Positions 46,133 to 54,935 of a stretch of DNA of 64,000 bases are shown piece by piece. The notes beneath the pieces were generated by a model, which was not told the origin of the DNA, did not search any database, and saw only the letters and a list, made by a program, of their open reading frames with translations. This DNA is from Parablautia sp. Marseille-Q6255 (GTDB taxonomy: Bacteria; Bacillota; Clostridia; Lachnospirales; Lachnospiraceae). Each line of letters opens with the position of its first letter. Position 1 is the first letter of the stretch. Both the position numbers and the translations under genes were made by a program. The DNA is taken from the NCBI RefSeq assembly GCF_951230155.1, contig NZ_CATNVD010000006.1, forward strand, positions 62,001 through 126,000. Reading direction: 5' to 3'.

Positions 46133-47602
46133 CTATTTTCTGCGCATGCCCCGGAAGAGCCGCGGGGTTTCTATTATATCTGCAAGCTCATCCAGCTTGC
46201 GCAGTGTCTTTGAGAGCATGGCTGTCTGAGAATCATTGGCTGCGGTAAGCTCTGCATTCAGATCAGAAGCAAGCTGATGCTTCTGGATCTCCTTTAACTG
46301 AGCCGAAATGCGGTCAAGGCTCTCGCGCAGCAGGAGATTGGAGCGGACAGGACCCATATCTGAGATCTTGTCAGAATATTCCTTTAGCTGAGCACTGTTT
46401 GCTTCCCAGACGCTGGAGAACTGCTCGATGGATTCATACAGAAAACGGACGTATTCCTGATAGGTCTGCATCTGCTCCTGATTGATACGCAGAGCATCTG
46501 ACTGAGCGTCAGAGAGCTGTTGGATCGTTTTGGCATAGTATGTCTCCGTCTGCTCCATATTTTCCTTCATAGTGACAAATGCCTGCTGTATGCGGGACAG
46601 CGAGTGATCCATAAAATCCGTGCAGGATGCCTGAGCCTGCTGAAGCTGGGTGACAGTGCTGTGAAGCTGCGAAAAATCCTCGCGCAGCTCTTCTTTCATC
46701 TGGCGGGAAACGGTTTCGCAGATCTGTGTCATCACCTGTGCCTGATTTTGGGTAAAAGTATCTACGATGTGCCGGATCCCCTCTGTCATGCGGTCATATG
46801 CCGGCGTGATCGCTTCCTCAAAGCTCTTTCCCATCTGTTCGACGAAAACGGCAGTGAGGTCATGTGCCATATCCTCCCGTGACTTCTGTCCCTCCAGCAG
46901 CCTGGAGAGGGAATCCATCTCATAGGGAGGCTTTACATACAGGTAAAAGGTATCGAGAAATTCCTCAATCTGTGCGGAGAGGTTCGCAAATTCACTGCGC
47001 AGGTTAAAGGAGAAGGCGAGTGAAAGCGAAATACCGTAGATAGAGGTGATAAAGGCTACCTTGATGCCGTTGATCAGGGGAGTGATAGAACCGGCCATCT
47101 GTTCATAACCGGACGGGTCAAATTCGCGCAGTCCCATAACGAGCCCGACAAAGGTGCCGAGGATGCCCAGGCTTGTCAGGATATCCGGTATCAGTTCAAG
47201 CAGACTCCGATGCGCATGCTCTTCGATCACATCTTCGTTGATAAAACCTGCAATGTCGCAGGAGACATCAGGGTTGCTGTGCGACATCTGGCAGTACTGG
47301 CTGTAGCAGCTGTCAAGAAATGCGTTGTCAAAGAGCGGAGCATCACCTGTGCCGTCCGGCAGAAGCTGTGCGCTGCCGTCTTTGAGGGACTCGGCAGCAC
47401 GTCTGAGCGCGCGGCAGTCCTGGATCAGCCGGCGCAGACCGATCAGGCAGGCGGCTGCGATCATAGCAAGCATAATAGCAAGAAAAGACAGATTAAACAG
47501 GATCGTCGAAAACTCCACATCCCGGCTGATATAGGTGATAAAGATGCAGATGCCGATCGAAACAGCAGCGGCAAGGACAGAAATAGATCTTCTGATGTAC
47601 AA
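46133..47602 (-). CDS. MotA/TolQ/ExbB-family proton-channel protein with long coiled-coil tail (ZorA-like)
   Basis: The start is taken as TTG 47602 (489 residues) because a GGGGG site lies seven bases upstream; another TTG at 47635 would add 11 residues without a site. Two N-terminal helices (about 7-24 and 35-55) precede the MotA/ExbB core with helices at about 134-157 (LIPDILTSLGILGTFVGLVMGL) and 181-200 (KVAFITSIYGISLSLAFSF). Residues ~205-489 are a long Gln/Glu-rich coiled coil in the cytoplasm. This layout, with a partner OmpA-like protein, is that of ZorA in Zorya anti-phage systems, but no ZorC, D, E, F or G-like gene is adjacent. A housekeeping proton channel is the alternative. Confidence 0.85.
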   Translation of the reverse strand: MYIRRSISVLAAAVSIGICIFITYISRDVEFSTILFNLSFLAIMLAMIAAACLIGLRRLIQDCRALRRAAESLKDGSAQLLPDGTGDAPLFDNAFLDSCYSQYCQMSHSNPDVSCDIAGFINEDVIEEHAHRSLLELIPDILTSLGILGTFVGLVMGLREFDPSGYEQMAGSITPLINGIKVAFITSIYGISLSLAFSFNLRSEFANLSAQIEEFLDTFYLYVKPPYEMDSLSRLLEGQKSREDMAHDLTAVFVEQMGKSFEEAITPAYDRMTEGIRHIVDTFTQNQAQVMTQICETVSRQMKEELREDFSQLHSTVTQLQQAQASCTDFMDHSLSRIQQAFVTMKENMEQTETYYAKTIQQLSDAQSDALRINQEQMQTYQEYVRFLYESIEQFSSVWEANSAQLKEYSDKISDMGPVRSNLLLRESLDRISAQLKEIQKHQLASDLNAELTAANDSQTAMLSKTLRKLDELADIIETPRLFRGMRRK

Positions 47603-47715
47603 AAAAACGCCCCCTTTTTTGAAGATTTTATACAATTAATTATAAGAAAAGAAATCTTTGCCGTAAAGCGAAACTGAAAATTTTAAGAAAAAAATACGAA
47701 TCACAAAAAGAAGTG

Positions 47716-47743
47716 TTGACGGCGGTAGAAAAAAAGGTAAAAT
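47716..47743 (+). promoter_or_regulatory. promoter of the malic enzyme gene
   Basis: TTGACG-N16-TAAAAT, 86 bases upstream of the start. Confidence 0.6.
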
Positions 47744-47829
47744 AGAAATGAAACTGATAAAAATGCCCGGACAGGTACTAAGAAGAGGGCAGAATGAAAC
47801 ATAAAGATCATGGCAGGAGGAAAAGGACA

Positions 47830-49002
47830 ATGGATTACGCAAAAGAATCTTTAAGGCTTCATGAAGAATGGAAGGGAAAGATTGAGATGACACCGAGAGC
47901 AGCGGTTGACAGCAAGGAAGCACTTTCACTTGCTTATACTCCAGGCGTTGCCCAGCCGTGTCTTGAGATACAGAAGGATGTCAGCAAGAGCTATGACCTG
48001 ACACGCCGCTGGAATACAGTTGCAGTGGTGACAGATGGAACAGCAGTGCTTGGCCTTGGGGATATCGGACCGGAGGCAGGTATGCCGGTTATGGAAGGAA
48101 AATGTGTGCTGTTTAAAGCATTTGGCGATGTAGATGCGATCCCGCTTTGCGTGCGCAGCAAGGATGTAGATGAGATTGTAAATACAGTAGCTTTGCTCGC
48201 AGGCAGCTTTGGCGGTGTCAACCTTGAGGATATCAGTGCGCCGCGCTGCTTTGAGATTGAGAAGAAGTTAAAAGAGCGCTGCGATATTCCGATCTTCCAC
48301 GATGATCAGCACGGTACGGCAGTGATCACTCTGGCAGGTCTTCTGAATGCGCTGAAGTTCGTCGGGAAGGATATCAGCGAGGTAAAAATCGTCACAAGCG
48401 GAGCAGGTGCCGCAGGTATCGCGATCATCCGCCTGCTGATGAGCATGGGCTTGAAGAATGTGATCATGACAGACCGCACAGGCGCGATCTATAAAGGACG
48501 TGAAGGACTCAATGCGATCAAGCAGGAGATGGCGGAGATCACAAACCAGAACTGCGAGAAGGGGACACTCGAAGAGGTGATCAAGGGCGCCGACGTATTT
48601 ATCGGTGTTTCTGCTCCGGGTACTCTGACTAAGGAAATGGTGCAGACGATGGCAAAGGATCCGATTATTTTCGCATGTGCGAATCCAACGCCGGAGATTT
48701 TCCCGGATGAGGCAAAGGCAGGCGGAGCAGCAGTCGTATCAACAGGACGCAGCGATTTCCCGAACCAGGTCAACAATGTGCTGGCGTTCCCGGGAATCTT
48801 CCGCGGTGCGCTTGATGTGCGCGCATCTGATATCAACGATGAGATGAAGATCGCCGCAGCACGTGCGATCGCAGAGCTTGTAAGTGAGGAAGAGCTCAGT
48901 GCGGATTATATTCTTCCGGCAGCATTTGACAACCGTGTAAAGGATGCAGTCGCAAAGGCAGTTGCAGAGGCGGCAGTGAAGAGCGGCGTGGCACGCATTT
49001 AA
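47830..49002 (+). CDS. NAD(P)-dependent malic enzyme
   Basis: This 390-residue short-form malic enzyme oxidatively decarboxylates malate to pyruvate. AGGAGG at 47815 and an AAAGGA closer in support ATG 47830 over the earlier in-frame ATG 47794. SLAYTPGVAQPC holds the catalytic tyrosine, FHDDQHGTAVI the metal-binding acids, and VTSGAGAAGIAI the dinucleotide fold. CANPTPEIFPDEA is also conserved. It is monocistronic and divergent from the ZorA-like gene. Confidence 0.95.
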   Translation: MDYAKESLRLHEEWKGKIEMTPRAAVDSKEALSLAYTPGVAQPCLEIQKDVSKSYDLTRRWNTVAVVTDGTAVLGLGDIGPEAGMPVMEGKCVLFKAFGDVDAIPLCVRSKDVDEIVNTVALLAGSFGGVNLEDISAPRCFEIEKKLKERCDIPIFHDDQHGTAVITLAGLLNALKFVGKDISEVKIVTSGAGAAGIAIIRLLMSMGLKNVIMTDRTGAIYKGREGLNAIKQEMAEITNQNCEKGTLEEVIKGADVFIGVSAPGTLTKEMVQTMAKDPIIFACANPTPEIFPDEAKAGGAAVVSTGRSDFPNQVNNVLAFPGIFRGALDVRASDINDEMKIAAARAIAELVSEEELSADYILPAAFDNRVKDAVAKAVAEAAVKSGVARI

Positions 49003-49035
49003 GGAAGGATTGACAGTAAGACTTTAAAAAACTAC

Positions 49036-49088
49036 AAAGACCTGTGGAGTAATGATGACATGTTTTCATAAATACTCTACAGGTCTTT
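49036..49088 (+). terminator. terminator between malic enzyme and the LigM-like gene
   Basis: AAAGACCTGTgGAGTA pairs with TACTCtACAGGTCTTT; usable in both directions. Confidence 0.85.
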
Positions 49089-49127
49089 ATAAATTTAATA
49101 GAAACCGAGATTGTGCATCAATAAAAA

Positions 49128-50480
49128 TTATTTTTTAAAAACTGGAATATCAGAAACATCCCGGTTTTCATTACGGATATAATCCTGATTATAAGGCAGG
49201 TTTGTTACTTTTGCACGAATCTTCATCTGACGAGTACCAGGCGTACCCCAGAGAATTTCCAATTCGGTACCTTTGGCTGCATATTCCGGTGCGATAAATC
49301 CAAGGGAGATCATACTATTGTATGTATAGGAAATGATTCGTCCGGATGTAATGCCGATTTCCTTATTGCCGGCAAATACTTTATCCGCCCTGTATTCGAA
49401 ACGAAATTCTCGAACGCAGAGATTATAGCCTGTATCAGATGGTTTTGAAATATCTTCGCATGGTTCATCGCCGGGCTGGATCATTGTTGCGAATACTTTA
49501 GCGACATCTTCGGCATTCCATTCCAGCGTTACGCAAGTTCTGGAAGGCTTTTTTGAAATTTCTATCAGTGCTTCTTTACCAATGAAATCATGATTATTCT
49601 TTACAAGAAAATCCCAACCAACATCATAAGGTGTCACAAAGCGTGTTTGAAGTTCGTCGCCGACACTTCCGAAAATTCTGCGGTTTAAGTTGAAGAAAGA
49701 AAGATGGGGTACGCTATACATGTACTTTGACATTTCTTCACTTGTCTCAAACCAGGGCAGAGGGTAATGAAGATTAATGTTTGGAAAACCGGCTTCTGTA
49801 TGGTTGAACAGATTGTAGGCCTGAAGTCCAAGCTTTCTTGCACCGAATTTTTTACCGGCATCCCATACCAGGTTGTAGATTTCAGCATAATCTTCCATAT
49901 CACCATGAATTTCATATGCAAGGTTTCCAGACATCCCAAGACGAATAATACGAATATTTTTTCCGTTAACGTCCTGAATTCTGTGTTTTGCGAATTTGAT
50001 ATCGTGCAGATTGGCCTGGAACGCGTTTTCAAGAATCTCAAGAGATTTTTCACCTGCAATCTGAATGAAATATTCTTTTCCTGTCATTACTTTTCCGTAT
50101 ACATTGAGATCAGATGAAGTGACATAGTAGGAGATGACAGGGTCTAGCCAATAAGTTCTGTAACGTTCCTCCTCAATGCGAATAACAACACCATCTGTTA
50201 AAATCTGTCCTTTTTCATTACACATAACAGCATGTCGGAGTCCATTCATTCCCAGTGTTGAAAAATCGTTTGTACATACCTGACCTAATAATTTTGCTGC
50301 GTCCGGCCCGCACACATCATAAATTGGCGATGTCATAAGCGCTGTGCCGATCCAGGCGCTTGTCTGATATGCTTTGATTTCATCATCAACACCAGTATAT
50401 GAATAGGGAGCTATGTAGTCAGGTCCCTGCGGTATGAATAATGTTGCGCCTTCTAATGCTGGATTCATTATTTCTGCCAT
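49128..50480 (-). CDS. GcvT-fold, LigM-like tetrahydrofolate-dependent methyltransferase
   Basis: This 450-residue protein belongs to the aminomethyltransferase (GcvT) superfamily. Segments such as SPIYDVCGPDAAKLL, RLGMSGNLAYEIHG, ARKLGLQAYNLFNHTEAGF, TPYDVGWDFLVKNNHDFIGKEAL (adjoining pieces) and VTLEWNAEDVAKVF recall the LigM/DesA group, which demethylates vanillate, syringate or 3-O-methylgallate by moving the methyl group to tetrahydrofolate. The Tyr in LQAYN could be the catalytic tyrosine. The usual glycine cleavage partners are absent, so a T-protein role is unlikely. The gene is AT-rich compared with its surroundings and divergent from a PucR-like regulator. The real substrate is unknown. 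Confidence 0.8.
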   Translation of the reverse strand: MAEIMNPALEGATLFIPQGPDYIAPYSYTGVDDEIKAYQTSAWIGTALMTSPIYDVCGPDAAKLLGQVCTNDFSTLGMNGLRHAVMCNEKGQILTDGVVIRIEEERYRTYWLDPVISYYVTSSDLNVYGKVMTGKEYFIQIAGEKSLEILENAFQANLHDIKFAKHRIQDVNGKNIRIIRLGMSGNLAYEIHGDMEDYAEIYNLVWDAGKKFGARKLGLQAYNLFNHTEAGFPNINLHYPLPWFETSEEMSKYMYSVPHLSFFNLNRRIFGSVGDELQTRFVTPYDVGWDFLVKNNHDFIGKEALIEISKKPSRTCVTLEWNAEDVAKVFATMIQPGDEPCEDISKPSDTGYNLCVREFRFEYRADKVFAGNKEIGITSGRIISYTYNSMISLGFIAPEYAAKGTELEILWGTPGTRQMKIRAKVTNLPYNQDYIRNENRDVSDIPVFKK

Positions 50481-50610
50481 TTTTTCCCTCCATAATGTGA
50501 TTGATTTTATTTGATGACTTCATTTTATACGGATTGTATGTAAAAAGAAATGGTTGTATTATAATGATTAAGAAGCAATTTTAGTTATTTTTAACCGAAA
50601 AGGGGATATT

Positions 50611-52134
50611 ATGAAGCTTAGTCTGTCTATAATCATTGAAAAACTGAAGGAAAAAGGAATAACAGTTGAAAACAGGCAACAATCTGAAGGGCTTATTCAG
50701 GGTGCTGTGTATCCATATGACAAAAAACAGTTTGAAATACAGGATATTTCTTTAAATATATGGGTATTTGACAAAAGAAATGAGGAATTGCTGGATATCT
50801 TGATAGAAAATGGACTTAAAGCAGGGTATTGTTATATCTTTTGTGGAGCTGAAATGAGCAAAAGTGAAATGGTTATTCAAATGATCAGCAGTATTATGGA
50901 TGAATTTTCATTTTGGAAGGAACAGATTTTGTTGAAAATGTTAGAAAGAGAAGATATACAGTCCATTATTGATCTTATGGCCACTAAAGTGCGTAATCCA
51001 TTTAGTTTAATGGATGGCAATGGTTTTATCCTTGTACGATCTAAGGGATATGAGACGATTCCGAAAGGAACGATCTGGGATACTATGAATGGGAACTATT
51101 TAAATATTTATGATTTTTATTCTCCTAAAGAATGGAAAAAAATCCGCAGTCAGATGGATTTGGCAGGCCACAGACATGTTTTGTTTCGACCGGAAAAAGA
51201 TTCTCAGCATGTTTATTATGCTATTAATTTATATGATCAGAACCTCGTAATCGGTTCGATTGGTGCACTGGATAATAATGGACCATTTTCAAAGGGGCAG
51301 ATTGCGATTATGGAGATGATCCGCGATATGCTTGAACTCTATTTTCGTACACAGTACAATGCGGTTGAATCAGGAACAATCATTACTACAGCATTTAATC
51401 GTCTGGTGAATAGGGACTATGATGTAAATGCAATTCGTAAATTGTTAAACAAATATCATTGGAAATCAGAGGATATTTTTTATCTGATTGCGTTTGACTT
51501 TCCAGATATGGCGCATTCGGAAATGGAACTATCTTCTTTTATGAATCTGATTCATATGCAGTTTCCTAAATCGGTGACAGGGCTTTATAATAAGCAGATC
51601 ATAATTGCAGTACGAAAATTGGACTACGATCTGGATAGCAAAAGGCAGAGAGAAACATTACAGAAATTTCTTTTGCAATATGATTTTTATTGTGGAGTGA
51701 GTTATTCGTTTAGAGGGCTTGAAAATAGCCAGTATTTTTGTGAACAGAGCTGTTATGCGGCATCATTTGCTTATCAAAATGAAGATTCAGAAGAAGGAAA
51801 TTTGAGAATCCTGAAATATAAAGATGTGCAAGTGAAACACATTATAAATGCGCTCGGGCGAAAGGAAGAAGTACGAAAATATTGTCATCCGGCGATTTTA
51901 ATGTTGAAGGAAAGCAGGAAAAAGTCAGATCAGGTATTGCCTGACTGTCTCAAATCATTTCTTGCAAATGGCCGGAGTATTGCACATGCGGCAAAGGCAC
52001 TTGGAATGCACAGAAATACCCTGATTTATCGATTGGATCGATTGGAAGAAATATTAGATGTGCGTTTTGAATATCTGACAGACGATGAACTCATGGGGCT
52101 GCTTTTGTCGTGCTATATTGCAGGAGAGATATAA
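50611..52134 (+). CDS. PucR/CdaR-type transcriptional regulator
   Basis: This 507-residue protein ends in a PucR C-terminal helix-turn-helix (FLANGRSIAHAAKALGMHRNTLIYRLDRLEEIL, split over two helices). The middle is a GAF-like/GGDEF-like sensor region, and the N-terminal ~100 residues resemble no domain I can name. PucR-type proteins activate catabolic genes in response to substrates such as purines or sugar acids. It is divergent from the LigM-like gene with 130 bases between, so that gene is the likely target. AT-rich codon use matches the LigM-like gene and not the flanks. Confidence 0.85.
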   Translation: MKLSLSIIIEKLKEKGITVENRQQSEGLIQGAVYPYDKKQFEIQDISLNIWVFDKRNEELLDILIENGLKAGYCYIFCGAEMSKSEMVIQMISSIMDEFSFWKEQILLKMLEREDIQSIIDLMATKVRNPFSLMDGNGFILVRSKGYETIPKGTIWDTMNGNYLNIYDFYSPKEWKKIRSQMDLAGHRHVLFRPEKDSQHVYYAINLYDQNLVIGSIGALDNNGPFSKGQIAIMEMIRDMLELYFRTQYNAVESGTIITTAFNRLVNRDYDVNAIRKLLNKYHWKSEDIFYLIAFDFPDMAHSEMELSSFMNLIHMQFPKSVTGLYNKQIIIAVRKLDYDLDSKRQRETLQKFLLQYDFYCGVSYSFRGLENSQYFCEQSCYAASFAYQNEDSEEGNLRILKYKDVQVKHIINALGRKEEVRKYCHPAILMLKESRKKSDQVLPDCLKSFLANGRSIAHAAKALGMHRNTLIYRLDRLEEILDVRFEYLTDDELMGLLLSCYIAGEI

Positions 52135-52252
52135 CACGTTTTGCGGCTATTGTTCCAACAGCGCAGGTTCTGAATGGGTATGCTGGAACAGTAAATATAA
52201 CAGCGAATTTTTGTGCGAAATATACAAAAATCGATCTTTACTTTTTCTTAAT

Positions 52253-52266
52253 GTGTCAATAGACAC
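52253..52266. promoter_or_regulatory. possible operator: GTGTC-N4-GACAC
   Basis: A perfect 5-bp inverted repeat lies 90 bases upstream of the DapA-like gene. It could be a site for the GntR regulator encoded in the operon. The rest of the 221-base gap carries another inverted repeat (TGTTCCA..TGGAACA, 52150-52193) and no gene. Confidence 0.35.
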
Positions 52267-52355
52267 GGATGGGACTGTGTGGTAGCATAGCTGTAGTACA
52301 GGAGTACAGAGCGATAGCGGCACAAGAAAATGTGCGCATTACGGGAGGAGAAAAA

Positions 52356-53291
52356 ATGGAATATCCAAAGAATAATTTTCCGGGTGGAGTATGGCCGGTT
52401 ATGCTTACTCCATTTACAGAGGATAACCAGATTGATGAGAAGGCGCTGCGCGCGCTGGTTGACTGGTATATTGAGAGCGGTGTGAAAGGACTTTTCGCTG
52501 CATGCCAGTCGAGTGAGATCCATGAGCTGAGCTTTGAGGAGAGAATGCGGATCGCCGAGATCACAGTAGATGCGGCGGCAGGCAGAGTTCCGGTTGTTGC
52601 GAGCGGACATACTTCTGACAGCCTTGAGGATCAGGCAAAGGATATCAACACAATGTGGAAGACGGGAGTAGATGCGGTGATCCTGCTGACGAACCGTCTG
52701 GCAAAAGAAGATGAGAGCGATGAGGTATGGATCGAGAATTATCACAAGCTGGAGAAGATGATCGATCCGGAGATCAAGCTGGGCGTATATGAGTGTCCGA
52801 GACCATACAAGAGACTGCTTTCGATCCCGGTGATCACAGAGATCGCAAAGACGAACCGTTTCTATTTCCTGAAGGATACCTGCTGTGTGGCAGCTGATAT
52901 CCGCGAGAAACTGAAGGCGATCGAGGGTACGAACCTGAAGCTTTATAATGCGAATGCGACGACAGCACTTGAGTCTCTGCGTGACGGAGCAGCTGGCTAC
53001 AGCGGTATTATGGCAAACTTCCATCCGGAGCTGTGGGTATGGCTGTGCGAGCATTATAATGACAAGCCGGAGAATGCAGACCGCGTACAGGAGGTCCTGA
53101 TGGCAGCATCACTGATCGAGCGTCAGCTGTATCCGGTAAATGCAAAATGGCATCTGAAAGAGATCGAGAAGCTCCCGATGACAACGAAATGCCGTGTGCA
53201 GGATGATTCTCTTTTGTTTGAGACATGGAAAGAGGAGGTCCGCATGATGGACCGTCTGTGCAACCGGACGTATGAGGAGTACTGTAAATAA
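52356..53291 (+). CDS. DapA/NanA-family aldolase or lyase
   Basis: GGGAGGAG five bases upstream sets the start at 52356 (311 residues). It is a TIM-barrel class I aldolase: GGVWPVMLTPFTEDNQIDEKAL at the start, the active-site tyrosine Tyr145 (YECP for the usual YNxP) and the Schiff-base lysine Lys173 (YFLKDTCC). The family includes dihydrodipicolinate synthase, N-acetylneuraminate lyase and keto-deoxy-sugar-acid aldolases. Next to a TRAP transporter, an HpcH aldolase and a YhcH protein, a catabolic lyase for a sugar acid or sialic-acid-like compound is likelier than lysine synthesis. Confidence 0.85.
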   Translation: MEYPKNNFPGGVWPVMLTPFTEDNQIDEKALRALVDWYIESGVKGLFAACQSSEIHELSFEERMRIAEITVDAAAGRVPVVASGHTSDSLEDQAKDINTMWKTGVDAVILLTNRLAKEDESDEVWIENYHKLEKMIDPEIKLGVYECPRPYKRLLSIPVITEIAKTNRFYFLKDTCCVAADIREKLKAIEGTNLKLYNANATTALESLRDGAAGYSGIMANFHPELWVWLCEHYNDKPENADRVQEVLMAASLIERQLYPVNAKWHLKEIEKLPMTTKCRVQDDSLLFETWKEEVRMMDRLCNRTYEEYCK

Positions 53292-53332
53292 TAAAAAACA
53301 ACAGACACAAGCAGCAAAGAAGAGGGAAAGTG

Positions 53333-54136
53333 ATGAGAAGAGAAAGAAGTAAGGCGCAGATCATCCGCGAAAAAATGCAGCGGGGCGAGAGAGTCATTGG
53401 AGCTCATACTTTTTATCTTGATCCATCGATCACAGAAGCGCTCGGGGCTCACGGGTTTGATTTTGTATGGATTGACGGAGAGCATTCGGCATTTGACCGT
53501 GGAAGTACGCTGGCGCATATCATGGCGGCGGCTGCAGCAGATACTGCATCGGTTGTCAGGGTTGCGTGGAACGATCCGGTACTTGTGAAGCCTGTTCTGG
53601 AGATGGGGCCGGACGGCATTATCTTTCCTATGGTCTGCACCGCCGAGGAAGCCAAAAAGGCTGTTGCGGCGTGTATGTATCCGCCGTACGGAGTGCGCGG
53701 ATTCGGGCCGAGGAGAGCGAACCGATATGGCGCAATGACAAATGAAGCGTATCTGGATCATCCGGAGGAGTCATTTCTGCGCATTGTCCAGATCGAGCAT
53801 GTAGAGGCGGTACATAATCTAAAAGATATTCTGGCTGTGGAGGGGATTGATTTTCCGCTGATCGGAGCGAACGACCTGTCTGCATCCATCGGACATCTTG
53901 GCGATACAAAGCATCCGCAGGTGCGTGCGCTGTGCGAGGAGATCGTTGCGGTCTGCAAGGAGATGAAGCGTCCGTTTGGCGTCTCTCTGGGCGCAGGGGA
54001 TCATGAGGCGATCCGCTACTGGATCCAGAAGGGCGCGACCTTTATCGGGTGCGGAGATGATATCAGCTATATCAGCATGGGTTGCCGGTCTACCATGGAG
54101 TTTGTACACAGATGTATCGGGGAGGATGGAGCATGA
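53333..54136 (+). CDS. HpcH/HpaI-family aldolase
   Basis: GAGGG at 53322 favours ATG 53333 over the GTG just before it (267 residues). It is a class II, divalent-metal aldolase of the HpcH/HpaI family: FVWIDGEHSAFDR, VRVAWNDPVLVKPVLEMGPDGIIFPMV, PPYGVRGFGPRRANRYG and IGANDLSASIG are diagnostic (Arg in VRVAW; acidic metal ligands follow). Relatives cleave 2-keto-3-deoxy acids to pyruvate plus an aldehyde. It follows the DapA-like gene by 41 bases and overlaps the GntR gene by four. Confidence 0.9.
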   Translation: MRRERSKAQIIREKMQRGERVIGAHTFYLDPSITEALGAHGFDFVWIDGEHSAFDRGSTLAHIMAAAAADTASVVRVAWNDPVLVKPVLEMGPDGIIFPMVCTAEEAKKAVAACMYPPYGVRGFGPRRANRYGAMTNEAYLDHPEESFLRIVQIEHVEAVHNLKDILAVEGIDFPLIGANDLSASIGHLGDTKHPQVRALCEEIVAVCKEMKRPFGVSLGAGDHEAIRYWIQKGATFIGCGDDISYISMGCRSTMEFVHRCIGEDGA

Positions 54137-54891
54137 AGTTGCCGGAGGAAGGGTTTGCGCTGTCAAGGGCAAATCTTTACGAGCAGATCGCAGATACGCT
54201 GGAATCCTGGATCCTCGCAAATGGTTATACAGAGGATGGCAAACTCCCGTCTGAGCAGGCGCTTGCCGATGAGTTTGGAGTCAGCCGCAACGTGATCCGC
54301 GAGGCACTCAAGCTGCTAAAGGAAAGAGGACTGGTAGAGTCGAGGAACGGTACCGGCTCCTATATCACAAAGCCGGCGGCAGAAAACCTTTCCGATGTTA
54401 TCAGCCGCATGGTGGCGATGGATCACATTGATTATCTGGCAATCTACGAGATAAGAAGTATACTGGAGACTGCTGCGTGCCAAAAGGCAGCGCAGATCGC
54501 TACACAGGAGCAGCTTGCGCAGATGCAGGAGCTGCTGGAAAAACTGAAGGACCGCAGTATATCGGTCGAAGAACGCAGAGAGATGGATTTTGCTTTCCAC
54601 ATCGCGATCGCACAGGCGACAGACAACCCGCTGCTTGTGATACTGGTACAGGCAATGAAAAATATCTTTATAGAAATGATAGAAAAAGGTATTTTCATAT
54701 CAGGCGGGATTGATGATGCAATCAAACGTCACAACAGCATCATGCAGGCGCTGATGCAGCATGACGCAGCCGCCGCCGAGCAGGCGATGCGCGAGCATCT
54801 GGAATTTTCCAGAAAGAATGTGGAGGCATATATGCAGGGACAGCAAGCTGCCGGGCAGCGGCTGTCTGATGAGCAGGTTCCTTCGTCGTAA
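54133..54891 (+). CDS. GntR-family (FadR subfamily) regulator
   Basis: The ATG at 54133 overlaps the previous stop (ATGA) and has GGAGGATGG before it; 252 residues. The winged helix is seen in LPSEQALADEFGVSRNVIREALKLLKERGLVESRNGTGSYI (consecutive segments). The C-terminal FCD/FadR bundle carries EIRSILE, DFAFHIAIAQATDNPLL and HNSIMQALMQHDAAAAEQAMREHL with the metal-binding histidines. It most likely represses this operon until the transported acid or its breakdown product binds. Confidence 0.93.
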   Translation: MKLPEEGFALSRANLYEQIADTLESWILANGYTEDGKLPSEQALADEFGVSRNVIREALKLLKERGLVESRNGTGSYITKPAAENLSDVISRMVAMDHIDYLAIYEIRSILETAACQKAAQIATQEQLAQMQELLEKLKDRSISVEERREMDFAFHIAIAQATDNPLLVILVQAMKNIFIEMIEKGIFISGGIDDAIKRHNSIMQALMQHDAAAAEQAMREHLEFSRKNVEAYMQGQQAAGQRLSDEQVPSS

Positions 54892-54935
54892 CGGCGTAGA
54901 GATACATGTAAAAAATTTTCAGGAGGAAAAAGAAA

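Noticed and set aside
43387-47602. A complete Zorya or other named defence island
   Set aside because: Only the ZorA- and ZorB-like components are seen. No helicase, nuclease or other Zorya effector is adjacent, so calling a full system would overstate it.
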